The translations under genes and the position numbers were made by a program. From NCBI GenBank assembly GCA_022843745.1, contig JALHNB010000019.1, forward strand, positions 1 through 57,048: a stretch of 57,048 nucleotides of DNA, given 5' to 3'. The notes beneath the pieces are model-generated. The model was not told the origin of the DNA. It saw only the letters and a list, made by a program, of their open reading frames with translations, and searched no databases. The stretch is from Anaerolineae bacterium. Lineage in GTDB: Bacteria > Chloroflexota > Anaerolineae > Aggregatilineales > Phototrophicaceae. This document shows positions 41,989 through 50,620 of this stretch, in pieces. Positions within the stretch are counted from its first letter, which is position 1. The number at the start of each line of letters is the position of its first letter.

Positions 41989-43866
41989 TCAATCTTGAAA
42001 CAATTTCTCATCAACCTCAACAGGCAGACCTTCAAGCTGCATGATCTTGAGCGCGTTGGTGGTCGGGGATGGCCCGGAGCGCAGGCGATAATCGAAAACC
42101 ATGCGTCCGTCGATAACATCCTCTTTAAAATGTTCGTTGCGGATATGCGGCAGTTCATCCGCGAGGCGAACCAGTTCCAGGTCATGAGTCGAGACTGCGC
42201 CCATGCCATTGCGTCCAACCAGCGCCCGGATATACGCCCGACTGCCGATTAAGCGTTCACGATTGTTCGTGCCTTTGAAAATTTCGTCGATCAAATAAAA
42301 CAGCGGATAGGGATGCTCGCGCTCCAGTTCGTTCAGCAGCGCTTTCAGCCGCCGCACCTCGGCATAAAAGTATGAGAAGCCGTCAGTTACGGAATCGCTC
42401 ACCTTGATACACGTAAACACACGGAATAATGAGATTTCCAGGTACGTGGCGTTCACAGGCGCACCTGCATAGCCCAGGCATAGATTCACGCCCAGAGTCC
42501 GCAAAAATGAGCTTTTGCCTGCCATATTCGAGCCGGTGATGATAACCGTTGAGCCGCGTTCAGTGAGCGTGAAATCGTTGGAGACTTTTGCGTCGAACGG
42601 AATCAGCGGATGCCCTAAGCCTTCGCCTTTGAATGTGCTGCCGCTGGTGATAACCGGAAAGCTGTATTCCGGGTTGAGATGCGCAAAATTCGCCAGCGCG
42701 TTGAGCGTTTCGAGTTCGAACCACACGTCTAACCACTTCGGCATCTGCGCCGCGATTTCCGCCTTGCGTTGGTTGAGCAGATAGGCAAAGTACAAATCCC
42801 AGGGGATGAAAAAGTTGATGACCCCCCACAGAATCGCGTTGGTGCGCAGGCTGACCGCTGAAACAATGAAGCCAATGCGCCGGAGCTGTGCCGAGGGGCG
42901 ATTTTGTGAGTCCAGAAATGGCGCACATAAGGCCTTCAGATTCACATTTGCGCCATAGCGATAGGTTTCCAGAAAGCGAAAAATCGCGTTCAGATTTTCC
43001 ACCACGCCGCCTAAAGACATGGATTGGCTGAATAAATCGCCCGCGCTTTGTAGCTTGCCACGCACATACAGGGCATAAATGATGAATGAAATAGGCCATA
43101 TCGGGGGAATGATGCTCAGACTCGACAGGATCATGAGGGCAATATTGAGCGCTGCCAATCCTGCCGCGATCAGCACATCGCTGCGCTGTGGGCCAGTTGC
43201 TTCGTTGTATTCAAACCATGTCAGCAATTTATTGCCGTCTAATCGCTGTTCCCGGCTGCCAGCCGCCATACGTCCATTCAAAATCAGTTTGTCGCGAAAG
43301 GTCGTTAGCGGCATGAGTTCGCGAAGCAGGATTTGGCGTTTCTCGATGGTTGGCAAATCCGGCACGGTATTCAGCAGCCAATCACGAAGTCTGGCGCTGC
43401 CCTCGCGCGAAACGGATGTGTCGATCAAGCGGTGAATCGAGCGTTCGCCCACCAGATCGAGATCAATCGCAAAGGGATGATCCGGCGGGATGGGCAAATT
43501 TTCCTCGGCGGGGATGCGCTCCCAGTCCAGCTTGATTCGCGCGATATGGGCAAATTTGATGCGCCGCCACGCGAGATGGCGCTGGATGCTGTTTTGCACC
43601 TGACGATGATAATAGGCAGCGATGTTGAATACAATGAAGGCGATCACGATACAAATTGACCCAGCCACGTTGCCAGCAGCCGAAAACGCCAGGAACGCCA
43701 GGACCACGCTTACCGCGACAATCGCCACACGCAGTCGCACAAACTGGTCGCTGCGGGAGCGGAGGTTATCAATACTGCCATTGAGTCGTCTGATATGGCG
43801 TTCGAGGGCGTGGAGACGGGTTTGCTTATCAATCAAGTCGAATATCTTTCTGGTTTTGTACAGCAT
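41989..43866 (-). CDS. MutS-like ATPase with predicted membrane spans
   Basis: 625 residues from ATG at 43866; the in-frame ATG at 43896 lies inside the crtI terminator hairpin. The C-terminal 250 residues have MutS/MSH ATPase motifs: Walker A TGSNMAGKSSFLRTLG, Walker B YLIDEIFKGTNNRERL, and STHDLEL. It lacks the MutS mismatch-binding domain I and the MutS2 Smr nuclease. Hydrophobic spans at about 45-85 (VAIVAVSVVLAFLAF, ICIVIAFIVFNIAAYY) and around 255-285 suggest membrane anchorage. The family is uncharacterised; a role in classic mismatch repair is unlikely. Confidence 0.8.
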   Translation of the reverse strand: MLYKTRKIFDLIDKQTRLHALERHIRRLNGSIDNLRSRSDQFVRLRVAIVAVSVVLAFLAFSAAGNVAGSICIVIAFIVFNIAAYYHRQVQNSIQRHLAWRRIKFAHIARIKLDWERIPAEENLPIPPDHPFAIDLDLVGERSIHRLIDTSVSREGSARLRDWLLNTVPDLPTIEKRQILLRELMPLTTFRDKLILNGRMAAGSREQRLDGNKLLTWFEYNEATGPQRSDVLIAAGLAALNIALMILSSLSIIPPIWPISFIIYALYVRGKLQSAGDLFSQSMSLGGVVENLNAIFRFLETYRYGANVNLKALCAPFLDSQNRPSAQLRRIGFIVSAVSLRTNAILWGVINFFIPWDLYFAYLLNQRKAEIAAQMPKWLDVWFELETLNALANFAHLNPEYSFPVITSGSTFKGEGLGHPLIPFDAKVSNDFTLTERGSTVIITGSNMAGKSSFLRTLGVNLCLGYAGAPVNATYLEISLFRVFTCIKVSDSVTDGFSYFYAEVRRLKALLNELEREHPYPLFYLIDEIFKGTNNRERLIGSRAYIRALVGRNGMGAVSTHDLELVRLADELPHIRNEHFKEDVIDGRMVFDYRLRSGPSPTTNALKIMQLEGLPVEVDEKLFQD

Positions 43867-43871
43867 CACGA

Positions 43872-43902
43872 TAAAACAAAACGCGCACTCTGACAATGCG
43901 CG
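43872..43902 (-). terminator. Intrinsic terminator downstream of the carotenoid gene
   Basis: On the minus strand CGCGCA (43902-43897) pairs with TGCGCG (43887-43882), followed by TTTTGTTTTA. It ends the crtI-type transcript. Confidence 0.75.
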
Positions 43903-43980
43903 AATTGAAGAATTGAACTACAGAGGTGCAAAGAACACAGAGATATAAAGAAATTTCTCCTGTACCTTTGCTCTTTATGT

Positions 43981-45504
43981 TTAACCTGCTGCTACCTTGA
44001 CTCCTGCATCCCGTCGCGCTTCAACACCCGCTGGGCCGATCAAATCCTGCACGATGATTGACGACGAGAGTACCCCCGGCAAGCCCGCGCCCGGATGAGT
44101 CCCTGCGCCGACGAAGTATAAATTTTCGAAGTCTTCCGAGCGATTGTGTGGCCTGAACCACGCTGACTGCGTGAGAATCGGCTGCACCGAGAAGGCTGAT
44201 CCCATACGGCTGTTAAGTTCGCCCTGGAAATGCAGCGGGTCGATAGTGTGTTCCGCGATAATGTTGGCCTGCAAATCCGGCAGGTAATTGTCCTCTAAAA
44301 ATTGCATGATGACATCGCGATAGGGTTTTGCGGCTTTCGTCCAGTCGATGCCCGAACCGAGATGCGGCACGGGTGAGAGGACGTAAAAATTCTCGCAGCC
44401 ATCCGGCGCAATCGAAGAATCGGTGAGGCTGGGCATGTGCAGATAGAGCGAAAAGTCTTCGGACAACTGCTGCTTGTTGAAAATATCGTTCAGAAGCCCT
44501 TTGTAGCGTTCTCCAAGAATAATGTTGTGATGCGCCAACCCCTGGTCGCGATACTGGCGCTTCGTGCCGAAATAGATCACGAACAGCGACATGCCATATT
44601 TCATCGCGCCCATCTTCGCCCGCATGTATAAGCTCTGATGCTCTTTGCGGATCAGTTTGTCGTAGGTGAAGCCCACGTCGGCATTCGAGACGACAGAATC
44701 GGCGCGGTGAATTACGTTATCAGCCATACGAATGCCCACCGTGCGCTTATTTTCGATCAGAATTTCATCGACAGACGCGCTAAGGTGGATTTTGCCGCCG
44801 AGGTCTTCGAACAGCCGCCCCATCGCTTTTACAATCGCGCCTGTCCCACCAATCGCATAATGGATGCCCCATTCGCGTTCGAGATAGTGAATCATGGCGT
44901 AAATCGAGGGTGCATCGAACGGGTTGCCACCGATGAGCAGGGGATGAAAGGAGAAGCAGCGCCGCAAAAAGTCGTCCTGTATGAACTGCGAAACGTAGCC
45001 GTAGACGCTTTTGTAGGACTGCATTTTGATTAAATCCGGCGCGACCCTGAGCATATCCGTAAAATGCAGAAACGGCTTATCCGCCAATTCGACAAAGCCT
45101 TTTTGGAAAATCGCTTTGGTGGTTCCCATGAAGCGTTGATAGCCATCACGATCCGCCGGATTCCACTTCCCGATCTGGTCAAGGATGAAATTTTCGTTGC
45201 CGTTGTAATCAAAGGCGCGTTTGTTCCAGTCGAAAATGCGATAGAACGGATCGCAGGCAACCATCTGGAAATAATCTTCGCGCCGCTTGCCCGCCGCCGC
45301 CCACAGGTCATCGAACATAAACGGTGCGGTGACAACGGTAGGGCCGCCATCGAATTTAAAGCCGTTGATCTCATAGACATAAGCGCGTCCGCCCAACTTG
45401 TCGCGCTTCTCAAAAATTTCGACTTCATGCCCCGCTGCCGCCAGCCGGATCGCTGCGCCCAATCCGCCGAAGCCACTGCCAATGACGATAATTTTCTGCT
45501 TCAT
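43981..45504 (-). CDS. Phytoene desaturase/CrtI-family FAD oxidoreductase
   Basis: 507 residues, CrtI length. The N-terminal FAD motif [13 protein letters not shown] and the C-terminal signature [20 protein letters not shown] are those of CrtI-type carotenoid desaturases (or the related CrtN/CrtD). [14 protein letters not shown] and [16 protein letters not shown] also fit. The exact step (phytoene, neurosporene, other) cannot be told. An inverted repeat overlaps its -10. A P450 gene and a haem-binding-domain gene follow upstream on the same strand. Confidence 0.88.
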   Translation of the reverse strand: MKQKIIVIGSGFGGLGAAIRLAAAGHEVEIFEKRDKLGGRAYVYEINGFKFDGGPTVVTAPFMFDDLWAAAGKRREDYFQMVACDPFYRIFDWNKRAFDYNGNENFILDQIGKWNPADRDGYQRFMGTTKAIFQKGFVELADKPFLHFTDMLRVAPDLIKMQSYKSVYGYVSQFIQDDFLRRCFSFHPLLIGGNPFDAPSIYAMIHYLEREWGIHYAIGGTGAIVKAMGRLFEDLGGKIHLSASVDEILIENKRTVGIRMADNVIHRADSVVSNADVGFTYDKLIRKEHQSLYMRAKMGAMKYGMSLFVIYFGTKRQYRDQGLAHHNIILGERYKGLLNDIFNKQQLSEDFSLYLHMPSLTDSSIAPDGCENFYVLSPVPHLGSGIDWTKAAKPYRDVIMQFLEDNYLPDLQANIIAEHTIDPLHFQGELNSRMGSAFSVQPILTQSAWFRPHNRSEDFENLYFVGAGTHPGAGLPGVLSSSIIVQDLIGPAGVEARRDAGVKVAAG

Positions 45505-45534
45505 GTTTTTCGTTTCTGAACTTGTGGTATTTCG

Positions 45535-45552
45535 TGATAATTTTCATTATCA
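45535..45552. promoter_or_regulatory. Inverted repeat TGATAAT-N4-ATTATCA over the carotenoid promoter
   Basis: A perfect 7-bp inverted repeat with 4-base spacer, 30 bases upstream of the crtI-type start; it overlaps the -10 at 45546-45551. This placement suits a repressor operator. No regulator gene is adjacent. Confidence 0.6.
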
Positions 45553-45574
45553 GGCTGATAGTCACGAATAGCAA
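45546..45574 (-). promoter_or_regulatory. Candidate promoter for the carotenoid gene
   Basis: On the minus strand TTGCTA (45574-45569), 17 bp, GATAAT (45551-45546). The transcript would begin near 45539. Confidence 0.55.
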
Positions 45575-45621
45575 CGAAAAATCACCGACCTCTTAACGAA
45601 GTGTCATTTTCCATTCATGTA

Positions 45622-45674
45622 GCGCGGCTTTATGGGGCGGATACAGCAGTAATTTATGGAGCGCCGCTTTATGG
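45622..45674. repeat. 39-bp tandem duplication at the 3' end of the haem-binding gene
   Basis: GCGCGGCTTTATGG at 45622-45635 and GCGCCGCTTTATGG at 45661-45674, within a longer imperfect repeat (about 29 of 38 positions match). The second copy carries the TAA of the haem-binding gene; the other lies downstream of it. Confidence 0.7.
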
Positions 45675-46154
45675 ACTGGGAACAGCAACAACTGTATTGA
45701 TAGGGTTATCGGCTGCCACGCGAATCGCATCCATCAGGATTTTCTTTTGGCTTTCGGTCAGGTTAGCCTCGGCGTGCATCATGCGATAACTCTGGGGTGG
45801 CATTAAATCCGAGCCAATGTAGGCGATCAATCGATAAGCGTTAATTTCCTGGAAATTTTGCTCGGAGAAATTAAGCGCCGCCCGTGCGGTATTCACATTT
45901 TGCGCGGCAACCCACGAAATCGGCGCGATTTGAGCATAGAACGGCAGGCGGGTTTCATTGCTGTGGCACACATAACAGGTCTGGTGCATCAATGCGATGG
46001 CTTCTGGGGATGACCACTCGATGGTATGTTGAACGGGCGGATTTTTAAGCTCCATCGACGGCACGATCCAGCCAATCGGGAAAATCTGTATCACGATAAA
46101 AATACAAAGCAACGTGCCGCCAACAATCCACAGGATTCTTTCTGTTGTCGTCAT
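45669..46154 (-). CDS. Membrane-anchored haem-binding-domain protein
   Basis: 161 residues from ATG at 46154, with GGAGG 7 bases upstream; the earlier ATG at 46208 is excluded by this. One N-terminal span (LWIVGGTLLCIFIVIQIFPI) then a soluble domain with a haem motif CYVCHSNE (CxxCH) and RLPFYAQIAPISW, as in the PF14376-type haem-binding domain. It may pass electrons outside the membrane. It lies between the desaturase and P450 genes, which suggests but does not prove a redox link. Confidence 0.82.
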   Translation of the reverse strand: MTTTERILWIVGGTLLCIFIVIQIFPIGWIVPSMELKNPPVQHTIEWSSPEAIALMHQTCYVCHSNETRLPFYAQIAPISWVAAQNVNTARAALNFSEQNFQEINAYRLIAYIGSDLMPPQSYRMMHAEANLTESQKKILMDAIRVAADNPINTVVAVPSP

Positions 46155-46329
46155 GATGCCTCCGTGAAGAACGTAAAAATTAACATATCGTTTAGAAGAT
46201 AATGCCATCTCACGTTTGCATCAATGGTTATAAAGTCCCACCATGACCATTGTTAAGGGTGTTTGAGGGCGGATACCAGTCATAGTCTCGCAGGCCGGGA
46301 AGCCTTTTCCGGCACGGGTGATCTCGTGA

Positions 46330-47679
46330 TTAGACGAAATTCAGCCGTGAGTTTTCACGCATTTTGACAGTCATGGGGATGCCATTTTTAGGACGCAGCG
46401 TGACCAGCGGCTCAGTTTCGATTTGCTGACCGGGCGCAAGTGAAACCGAATAGCGCTGCATAATAGTTGCCAGCACGAGATTGGCCTCCATAATCGCAAA
46501 TTGATTGCCAACACAGATGCGCGGCCCACCGCCAAATGGCAGATAGGCATATTTGGGGGTGCGATCTTCCCAACCCGGTGCAAAACGTTCCGGCATAAAT
46601 TTTTCCGGTTCGTCCCAGTAGTCCGGGTGATGGTGCATCACATAGGGACTCATCAGGACAACACTGCCTGCGGGGATTTCGTAGCCGCCGATGACGACAT
46701 TTTCCATCGCCTGCCGTGTGATGACCCATGCAGGAGGATACAGTCGCATCGACTCTTTAATCACTTTGTCGGTATAGTGAAGCTGACCCAAATCAGCCAT
46801 TGTTGGTGGGCGCCCACCCAGCACGCTCTGGAGTTCGTCAACGAGTTTCGCTTCGATTTCTGGATGCTGGGCCAGCAGGTAAAGTGTCCATGCCAGGGCA
46901 TTCGCTGTTGTTTCATGTCCGGCGATAAACAGAGTCACCACTTCGTCGTAAATCTGTTTATCGGTCATCCCCTCGCCGTTTTCGCCTTCGCCCATCAGCA
47001 GCATTGAAAGTAAATCACCCGTATCCTCACCTGATTCGCGCCGTGCATCAATAATGCTGAGAATGGTATTTGTGACGACTTCCGCTGCTTTGCGGCGTTC
47101 AATATTGCGCTGGGTTGGTATCCATTCAGGCAGCGACAGCGGTTTGGTAATGCGTTCGCTGGTAGCCTCGATACCAATACTGATCGCCTGCCCGATAGCA
47201 TCCATATCCGATGAAATGTTGGCATCAAACAGCGTTTTGGCGACGATCTGCATCGTCAGGCGCATCATTTCATGGTGAATATCCTGCTGTTGATTGGATT
47301 CCCATCCATCAAGCATGCGAGTCGTATAATCGACCATTGTGGTGGCATAGTTGACAATGCGGTTGTGATGAAATGCGGGCTGCACCATCTTGCGCTGCCG
47401 CTTGTGGAAGTCGCCTTCGCTGGTCAGCAGGCCATCGCCAATGGCTTTTCGGGTCGCGCGTTTCAACATCGGGCTTTTGTGGAATTTTTCCGCTCTTTTC
47501 ACCAGGACATATTGAATATCGTCAGGGTTATTGAGTTGGTACACCGGACGTGGGCCAAACCGCAGATAAGTAATGTCGCCATATGTACGCATATTAGACA
47601 TCAGAAAATTTAACGGTTGCTGGCGAAATTGACGGATGTTGCCGATAAGAAATTCACACTTTGGGCCGGGAGGTCTCAT
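46330..47679 (-). CDS. Cytochrome P450
   Basis: 449 residues, normal for a soluble bacterial P450. The I-helix is FIAGHETTANALAW, ExxR is KESMRLYPP, and the haem Cys loop is FGGGPRICVGNQFA. The N-terminus PPGPKCEFLIGNIRQF is the usual proline-rich start. It uses an external electron partner, not fused here. Two genes away from a CrtI-type enzyme, it may hydroxylate a carotenoid as Thermus CYP175A1 does, but that is inferred from position only. Confidence 0.94.
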   Translation of the reverse strand: MRPPGPKCEFLIGNIRQFRQQPLNFLMSNMRTYGDITYLRFGPRPVYQLNNPDDIQYVLVKRAEKFHKSPMLKRATRKAIGDGLLTSEGDFHKRQRKMVQPAFHHNRIVNYATTMVDYTTRMLDGWESNQQQDIHHEMMRLTMQIVAKTLFDANISSDMDAIGQAISIGIEATSERITKPLSLPEWIPTQRNIERRKAAEVVTNTILSIIDARRESGEDTGDLLSMLLMGEGENGEGMTDKQIYDEVVTLFIAGHETTANALAWTLYLLAQHPEIEAKLVDELQSVLGGRPPTMADLGQLHYTDKVIKESMRLYPPAWVITRQAMENVVIGGYEIPAGSVVLMSPYVMHHHPDYWDEPEKFMPERFAPGWEDRTPKYAYLPFGGGPRICVGNQFAIMEANLVLATIMQRYSVSLAPGQQIETEPLVTLRPKNGIPMTVKMRENSRLNFV

Positions 47680-47750
47680 TTACGCTGACTCGCTTCCAGA
47701 ATATACACAGGTCGTTTTCGAGTTCTTTATGGACATAAACTCTATAAAAA

Positions 47751-47779
47751 AGCATAGGTTGGAAGCGGATGCAGGTCAA
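47751..47779 (-). promoter_or_regulatory. Promoter for the P450 gene
   Basis: On the minus strand TTGACC (47779-47774), 17 bp, TATGCT (47756-47751); the start codon is about 72 bases downstream. Confidence 0.6.
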
Positions 47780-47829
47780 GACGGGGAGGTAAATAATGTG
47801 TAAATTGTTTGTGAATAATTTGTGGAGGT

Positions 47830-47864
47830 AAAAAAACCGCCAGGATTTTGTCTCCCGGCGGTTT
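47830..47864 (-). terminator. Intrinsic terminator after trxB
   Basis: On the minus strand AACCGCC (47864-47857 region) pairs with GGCGGTT (47841-47835), followed by TTTTT. It ends the FHA-sigma-zinc-protein-trxB run. Confidence 0.85.
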
Positions 47865-47878
47865 GAATTTCAGATTGA

Positions 47879-48862
47879 TCAGTCGCCTGCTGCGACGGCA
47901 TTGGTTTCAAGCGGCTGGAGCTGATCTTCCCGATCTTGCAGCCACTTGATCGCGATGAGGGCTGCCGCGCATCCCTGCCCGGAGGCGGTGATGGCCTGAC
48001 GGAAGATGCTATCGTGAATTTCGCCTGCCGCGTAAACACCTTCGACATTCGTGCGCATCAATTGGTCGATGAGCACATAGCCATTTTCGTCAGTCGCCAG
48101 TTGGCCTTTGAAAATGCCGCTGTTCGGATCGTAACCAATGAAGACAAACATGCCGTCGGTTGGTTTCTCGCTGACTTCACCTGTTTTGACATTGCGAAGC
48201 TTCAGCGCTTGCACGATACCTTTATCGCTGCCAATGACTTCATCGACAACGGTATCCCAGGTAAAGCTGATTTTGGGATCGGCGAACGCGCGTTTCTGAA
48301 GCGAAATGTCAGCGCGTAGTTCATCGCGGCGATGGATCACATTCACAGTTTTGCCAAATTTGGTCAGGAAAATAGCTTCCTGAAGTGCGGAGTCGCCACC
48401 GCCGATGACCGTGATGTCCTTGTTGCGGAAGAAGAAACCATCGCAAGTCGCGCAGTAGCTCACGCCACGTCCAACAAATTTGCGCTCGCCGGGAACGCCC
48501 AGTTCGCGCGGGTTCGCGCCGATAGTGACGATGACCGTATCGGCCAAATATTGATCGCCGCTGTCGGTTTTCACCAGGAACGGCGTTCCATGCTCGAAAT
48601 CGACTTCTGTAACCAGATCATAAGCAAATTGTGCGCCAAATTTTTCAGCTTGCGCACGCATCGCTTCGACGAGTTCCGGACCAGTCGTGCCATCGGGGAA
48701 GCCGGGAAAATTTTCAACTTCATGCGTGGTCGCGATCTGACCGCCAAGCTGTTTGCCAGTAATCACAACGGTACTGAGCTGTGCACGGGCCGTATAGAGC
48801 GCCGCTGTCAGTCCTGCTGGGCCTGAGCCAATGATAACCACACGCACTTTCTGGGTGTTCAT
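47879..48862 (-). CDS. trxB: Thioredoxin-disulfide reductase
   Basis: 327 residues. FAD motif IGSGPAGLTAALYTA, redox CATCDGFF (CxxC), NADPH motif IGGGDSALQEAIF, and the C-terminal EGVYAAGEIHDSIFRQA all match TrxB. It passes electrons from NADPH to thioredoxin. It follows the zinc-binding protein gene, ends at a strong terminator, and may be controlled by the adjacent sigma factor. No trxA is adjacent. Confidence 0.96.
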   Translation of the reverse strand: MNTQKVRVVIIGSGPAGLTAALYTARAQLSTVVITGKQLGGQIATTHEVENFPGFPDGTTGPELVEAMRAQAEKFGAQFAYDLVTEVDFEHGTPFLVKTDSGDQYLADTVIVTIGANPRELGVPGERKFVGRGVSYCATCDGFFFRNKDITVIGGGDSALQEAIFLTKFGKTVNVIHRRDELRADISLQKRAFADPKISFTWDTVVDEVIGSDKGIVQALKLRNVKTGEVSEKPTDGMFVFIGYDPNSGIFKGQLATDENGYVLIDQLMRTNVEGVYAAGEIHDSIFRQAITASGQGCAAALIAIKWLQDREDQLQPLETNAVAAGD

Positions 48863-48919
48863 ATTTTCGTTTGCCTTTTTAGTGCTTTTAAGTCGATTTT
48901 GTTTGTTGAGTTTCTAAAA

Positions 48920-49174
48920 TCAATCCGTAAGCTGAGAGGTTAAACCGCCATTTTCAGCGCGGATAATCAAAACCAGCGCTTCAAATTCCTCACGACAGTC
49001 AGAACAACAGGTAAGATGGGCTTCTACCGCAGGCAGCAGGGCGTGAATATCTCCCCCCGCAGCAACCTGCTCGGCGAGGCATTCAAACTCCGCATTGCAG
49101 CTTTCGCAGTCCATCCCATCCTCATGTGCTCTGAGGATTGATTGCAGTAGTTTATCAAGTTGATCCTGTAACAT
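48920..49174 (-). CDS. Small zinc-finger (zf-HC2) anti-sigma-like protein
   Basis: 84 residues from MLQDQLDKLL. HLTCCSDC (H53, C57, C60) has the HxxxCxxC zinc anti-sigma motif, and CESCNAEFEC adds another cysteine group. There is no membrane span, so it should be cytoplasmic, like RsrA rather than a transmembrane anti-sigma. It lies 69 bases behind the ECF sigma gene and before trxB, suggesting that it binds that sigma and may react to oxidation. Confidence 0.75.
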   Translation of the reverse strand: MLQDQLDKLLQSILRAHEDGMDCESCNAEFECLAEQVAAGGDIHALLPAVEAHLTCCSDCREEFEALVLIIRAENGGLTSQLTD

Positions 49175-49243
49175 TGGCCTCTGCGCTCCGCAAATCACTC
49201 ACGCATCATTAGGACGATCTTTTGTCACTCAATCTTACGTTTT

Positions 49244-49897
49244 TTAATCCTGAAACAGATCCATCATGTAATCCATCGACAATCCCTGCGCCTCCAGTGA
49301 TGTGCGCAGCTTACGACGGGCATCATGTACGAGCTTATAAAGCGCGTTGCGATTCGTCCCCATTTGTTCAGCGACGACTTCCAGCGGCACACCTCGCAGT
49401 GCTACCGCTTCAAGAGCCTGATACTGCCGGTCTGTCAGGGCTTCTCGCAGAGCGGAATCAATTTTTGTCATAACATCGGAACGTTCTGCGGCGCTTTCGG
49501 GGTTAGGCAATGGGTTATGGTTATTCAGATTGGCCGCTGCTGGCAAAAGTTCATCTTCAGCGGTCACATCATCCAGCCGAAAATCTTTATAGCGCGCGCG
49601 TCGTAAATCGCTGATTGCCACCCTCACGGCGATTTTGGTCGCCCAGGTTGTAAAACGGCTGTCACCACGAAAGCTATCCAGATTTTCCATGACACGCAGG
49701 GTTGCATCCTGTGCCAAATCTTCAGCCATCTGCGTCAATTCCTGGGTAGAAAGCTGTGCCAGATCGCTGCGTTCACGGCTGAGGTAATAAAAAATACCAC
49801 GCTGCAATCGTTCTCGCAGGTCTTGTAATGCTTGTGTTTGCCCAGCAGATGAGGTAGTTAAATCGGCGATCCACTGTTCATTGGTGCGTTCAATCAT
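49244..49897 (-). CDS. ECF-type RNA polymerase sigma factor
   Basis: 217 residues. Region 2 is seen as EDLAQDATLRVMENLDSF and FTTWATKIAVRVAISDLRRA; region 4 as LTDRQYQALEAVALRGVPLE and MGTNRNALYKLVHDARRKL. It lacks region 3, as in ECF factors. It is 60 bases behind the FHA gene and 69 bases ahead of the zinc-binding protein. It probably drives a stress regulon including trxB, by analogy with SigR. Confidence 0.87.
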   Translation of the reverse strand: MIERTNEQWIADLTTSSAGQTQALQDLRERLQRGIFYYLSRERSDLAQLSTQELTQMAEDLAQDATLRVMENLDSFRGDSRFTTWATKIAVRVAISDLRRARYKDFRLDDVTAEDELLPAAANLNNHNPLPNPESAAERSDVMTKIDSALREALTDRQYQALEAVALRGVPLEVVAEQMGTNRNALYKLVHDARRKLRTSLEAQGLSMDYMMDLFQD

Positions 49898-49957
49898 GAA
49901 TCAATTATCAGCCCGCTAGATGATGACCTGCGGCGAAGTATAACACAAAAACAGTGG

Positions 49958-50461
49958 TTAAAGCCGGGCAAATGAGATACGCAGCACCAGATGTCCCAGG
50001 CGCACTTCGTCACCATCGCGCAGCACACGAGGCTGGTGTGCGACCAGTCGCTGACCATTCAGGAAGGTGCCATTTGGGCTGCCCTGGTCAATGATATTCA
50101 GCGCGGTATCTCGCCGGGAAATGATGGCGTGTTTTCGGGAAACGCCTTTTTCAGCCGCATTATAGACAGCCAGGTCAATATCGGGAGTCTGACCAGTTTC
50201 CGGGTCTTGCCGTCCTAAAACAAGTTCTTCGATAGCATCAAAGTCGAAAACATGACGATCTCGTGAGTCGCGCTCGTTGACAATCAAACACATGCGAGAG
50301 TTAAAGCGGGCAGTTCCCCACTGCGGACGGCCTTCTTCATAATCGGTATCTTCGAGCGCACGGGTTGTCGAGACATGCCCTGGATCAATAGGGGCGCCGC
50401 AATAGACACAAATTTTTTCCGCGTCATCATTCTCACGGCCACAATTTGGGCAACTAGTCAC
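49958..50461 (-). CDS. Zinc-ribbon plus FHA-domain protein
   Basis: 167 residues. The N-terminus is a zinc ribbon (CPNCGR...CVYCG). Residues about 60-160 are an FHA domain: LVLGRQDPETG, SRKHAIISRRD, QGSPNGTFLNGQRL, which bind phosphothreonine. The gene starts a run with sigma, zinc protein and trxB on the same strand. No Ser/Thr kinase is nearby to be its partner. Confidence 0.9.
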   Translation of the reverse strand: MTSCPNCGRENDDAEKICVYCGAPIDPGHVSTTRALEDTDYEEGRPQWGTARFNSRMCLIVNERDSRDRHVFDFDAIEELVLGRQDPETGQTPDIDLAVYNAAEKGVSRKHAIISRRDTALNIIDQGSPNGTFLNGQRLVAHQPRVLRDGDEVRLGHLVLRISFARL

Positions 50462-50620
50462 AAGGATACTCCGATGATAATTTCTATAAATCTCTCTCTC
50501 ACATAGGTCATTCTATCATCATTTGCTGTGCAGCGGCGTAATATTCTCCATGAAATGGTTAGAAAATATTTACACGGCTTATTTCCCGATGCTTGAACAT
50601 GTCCGAATCATGCCTCGTCA

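Noticed and set aside
46291-46313. CCGGGAAGCC...TTCCGGC hairpin between P450 and haem-binding genes
   Set aside because: Short, imperfect stem without a T tract; no support for a terminator or a regulatory role.
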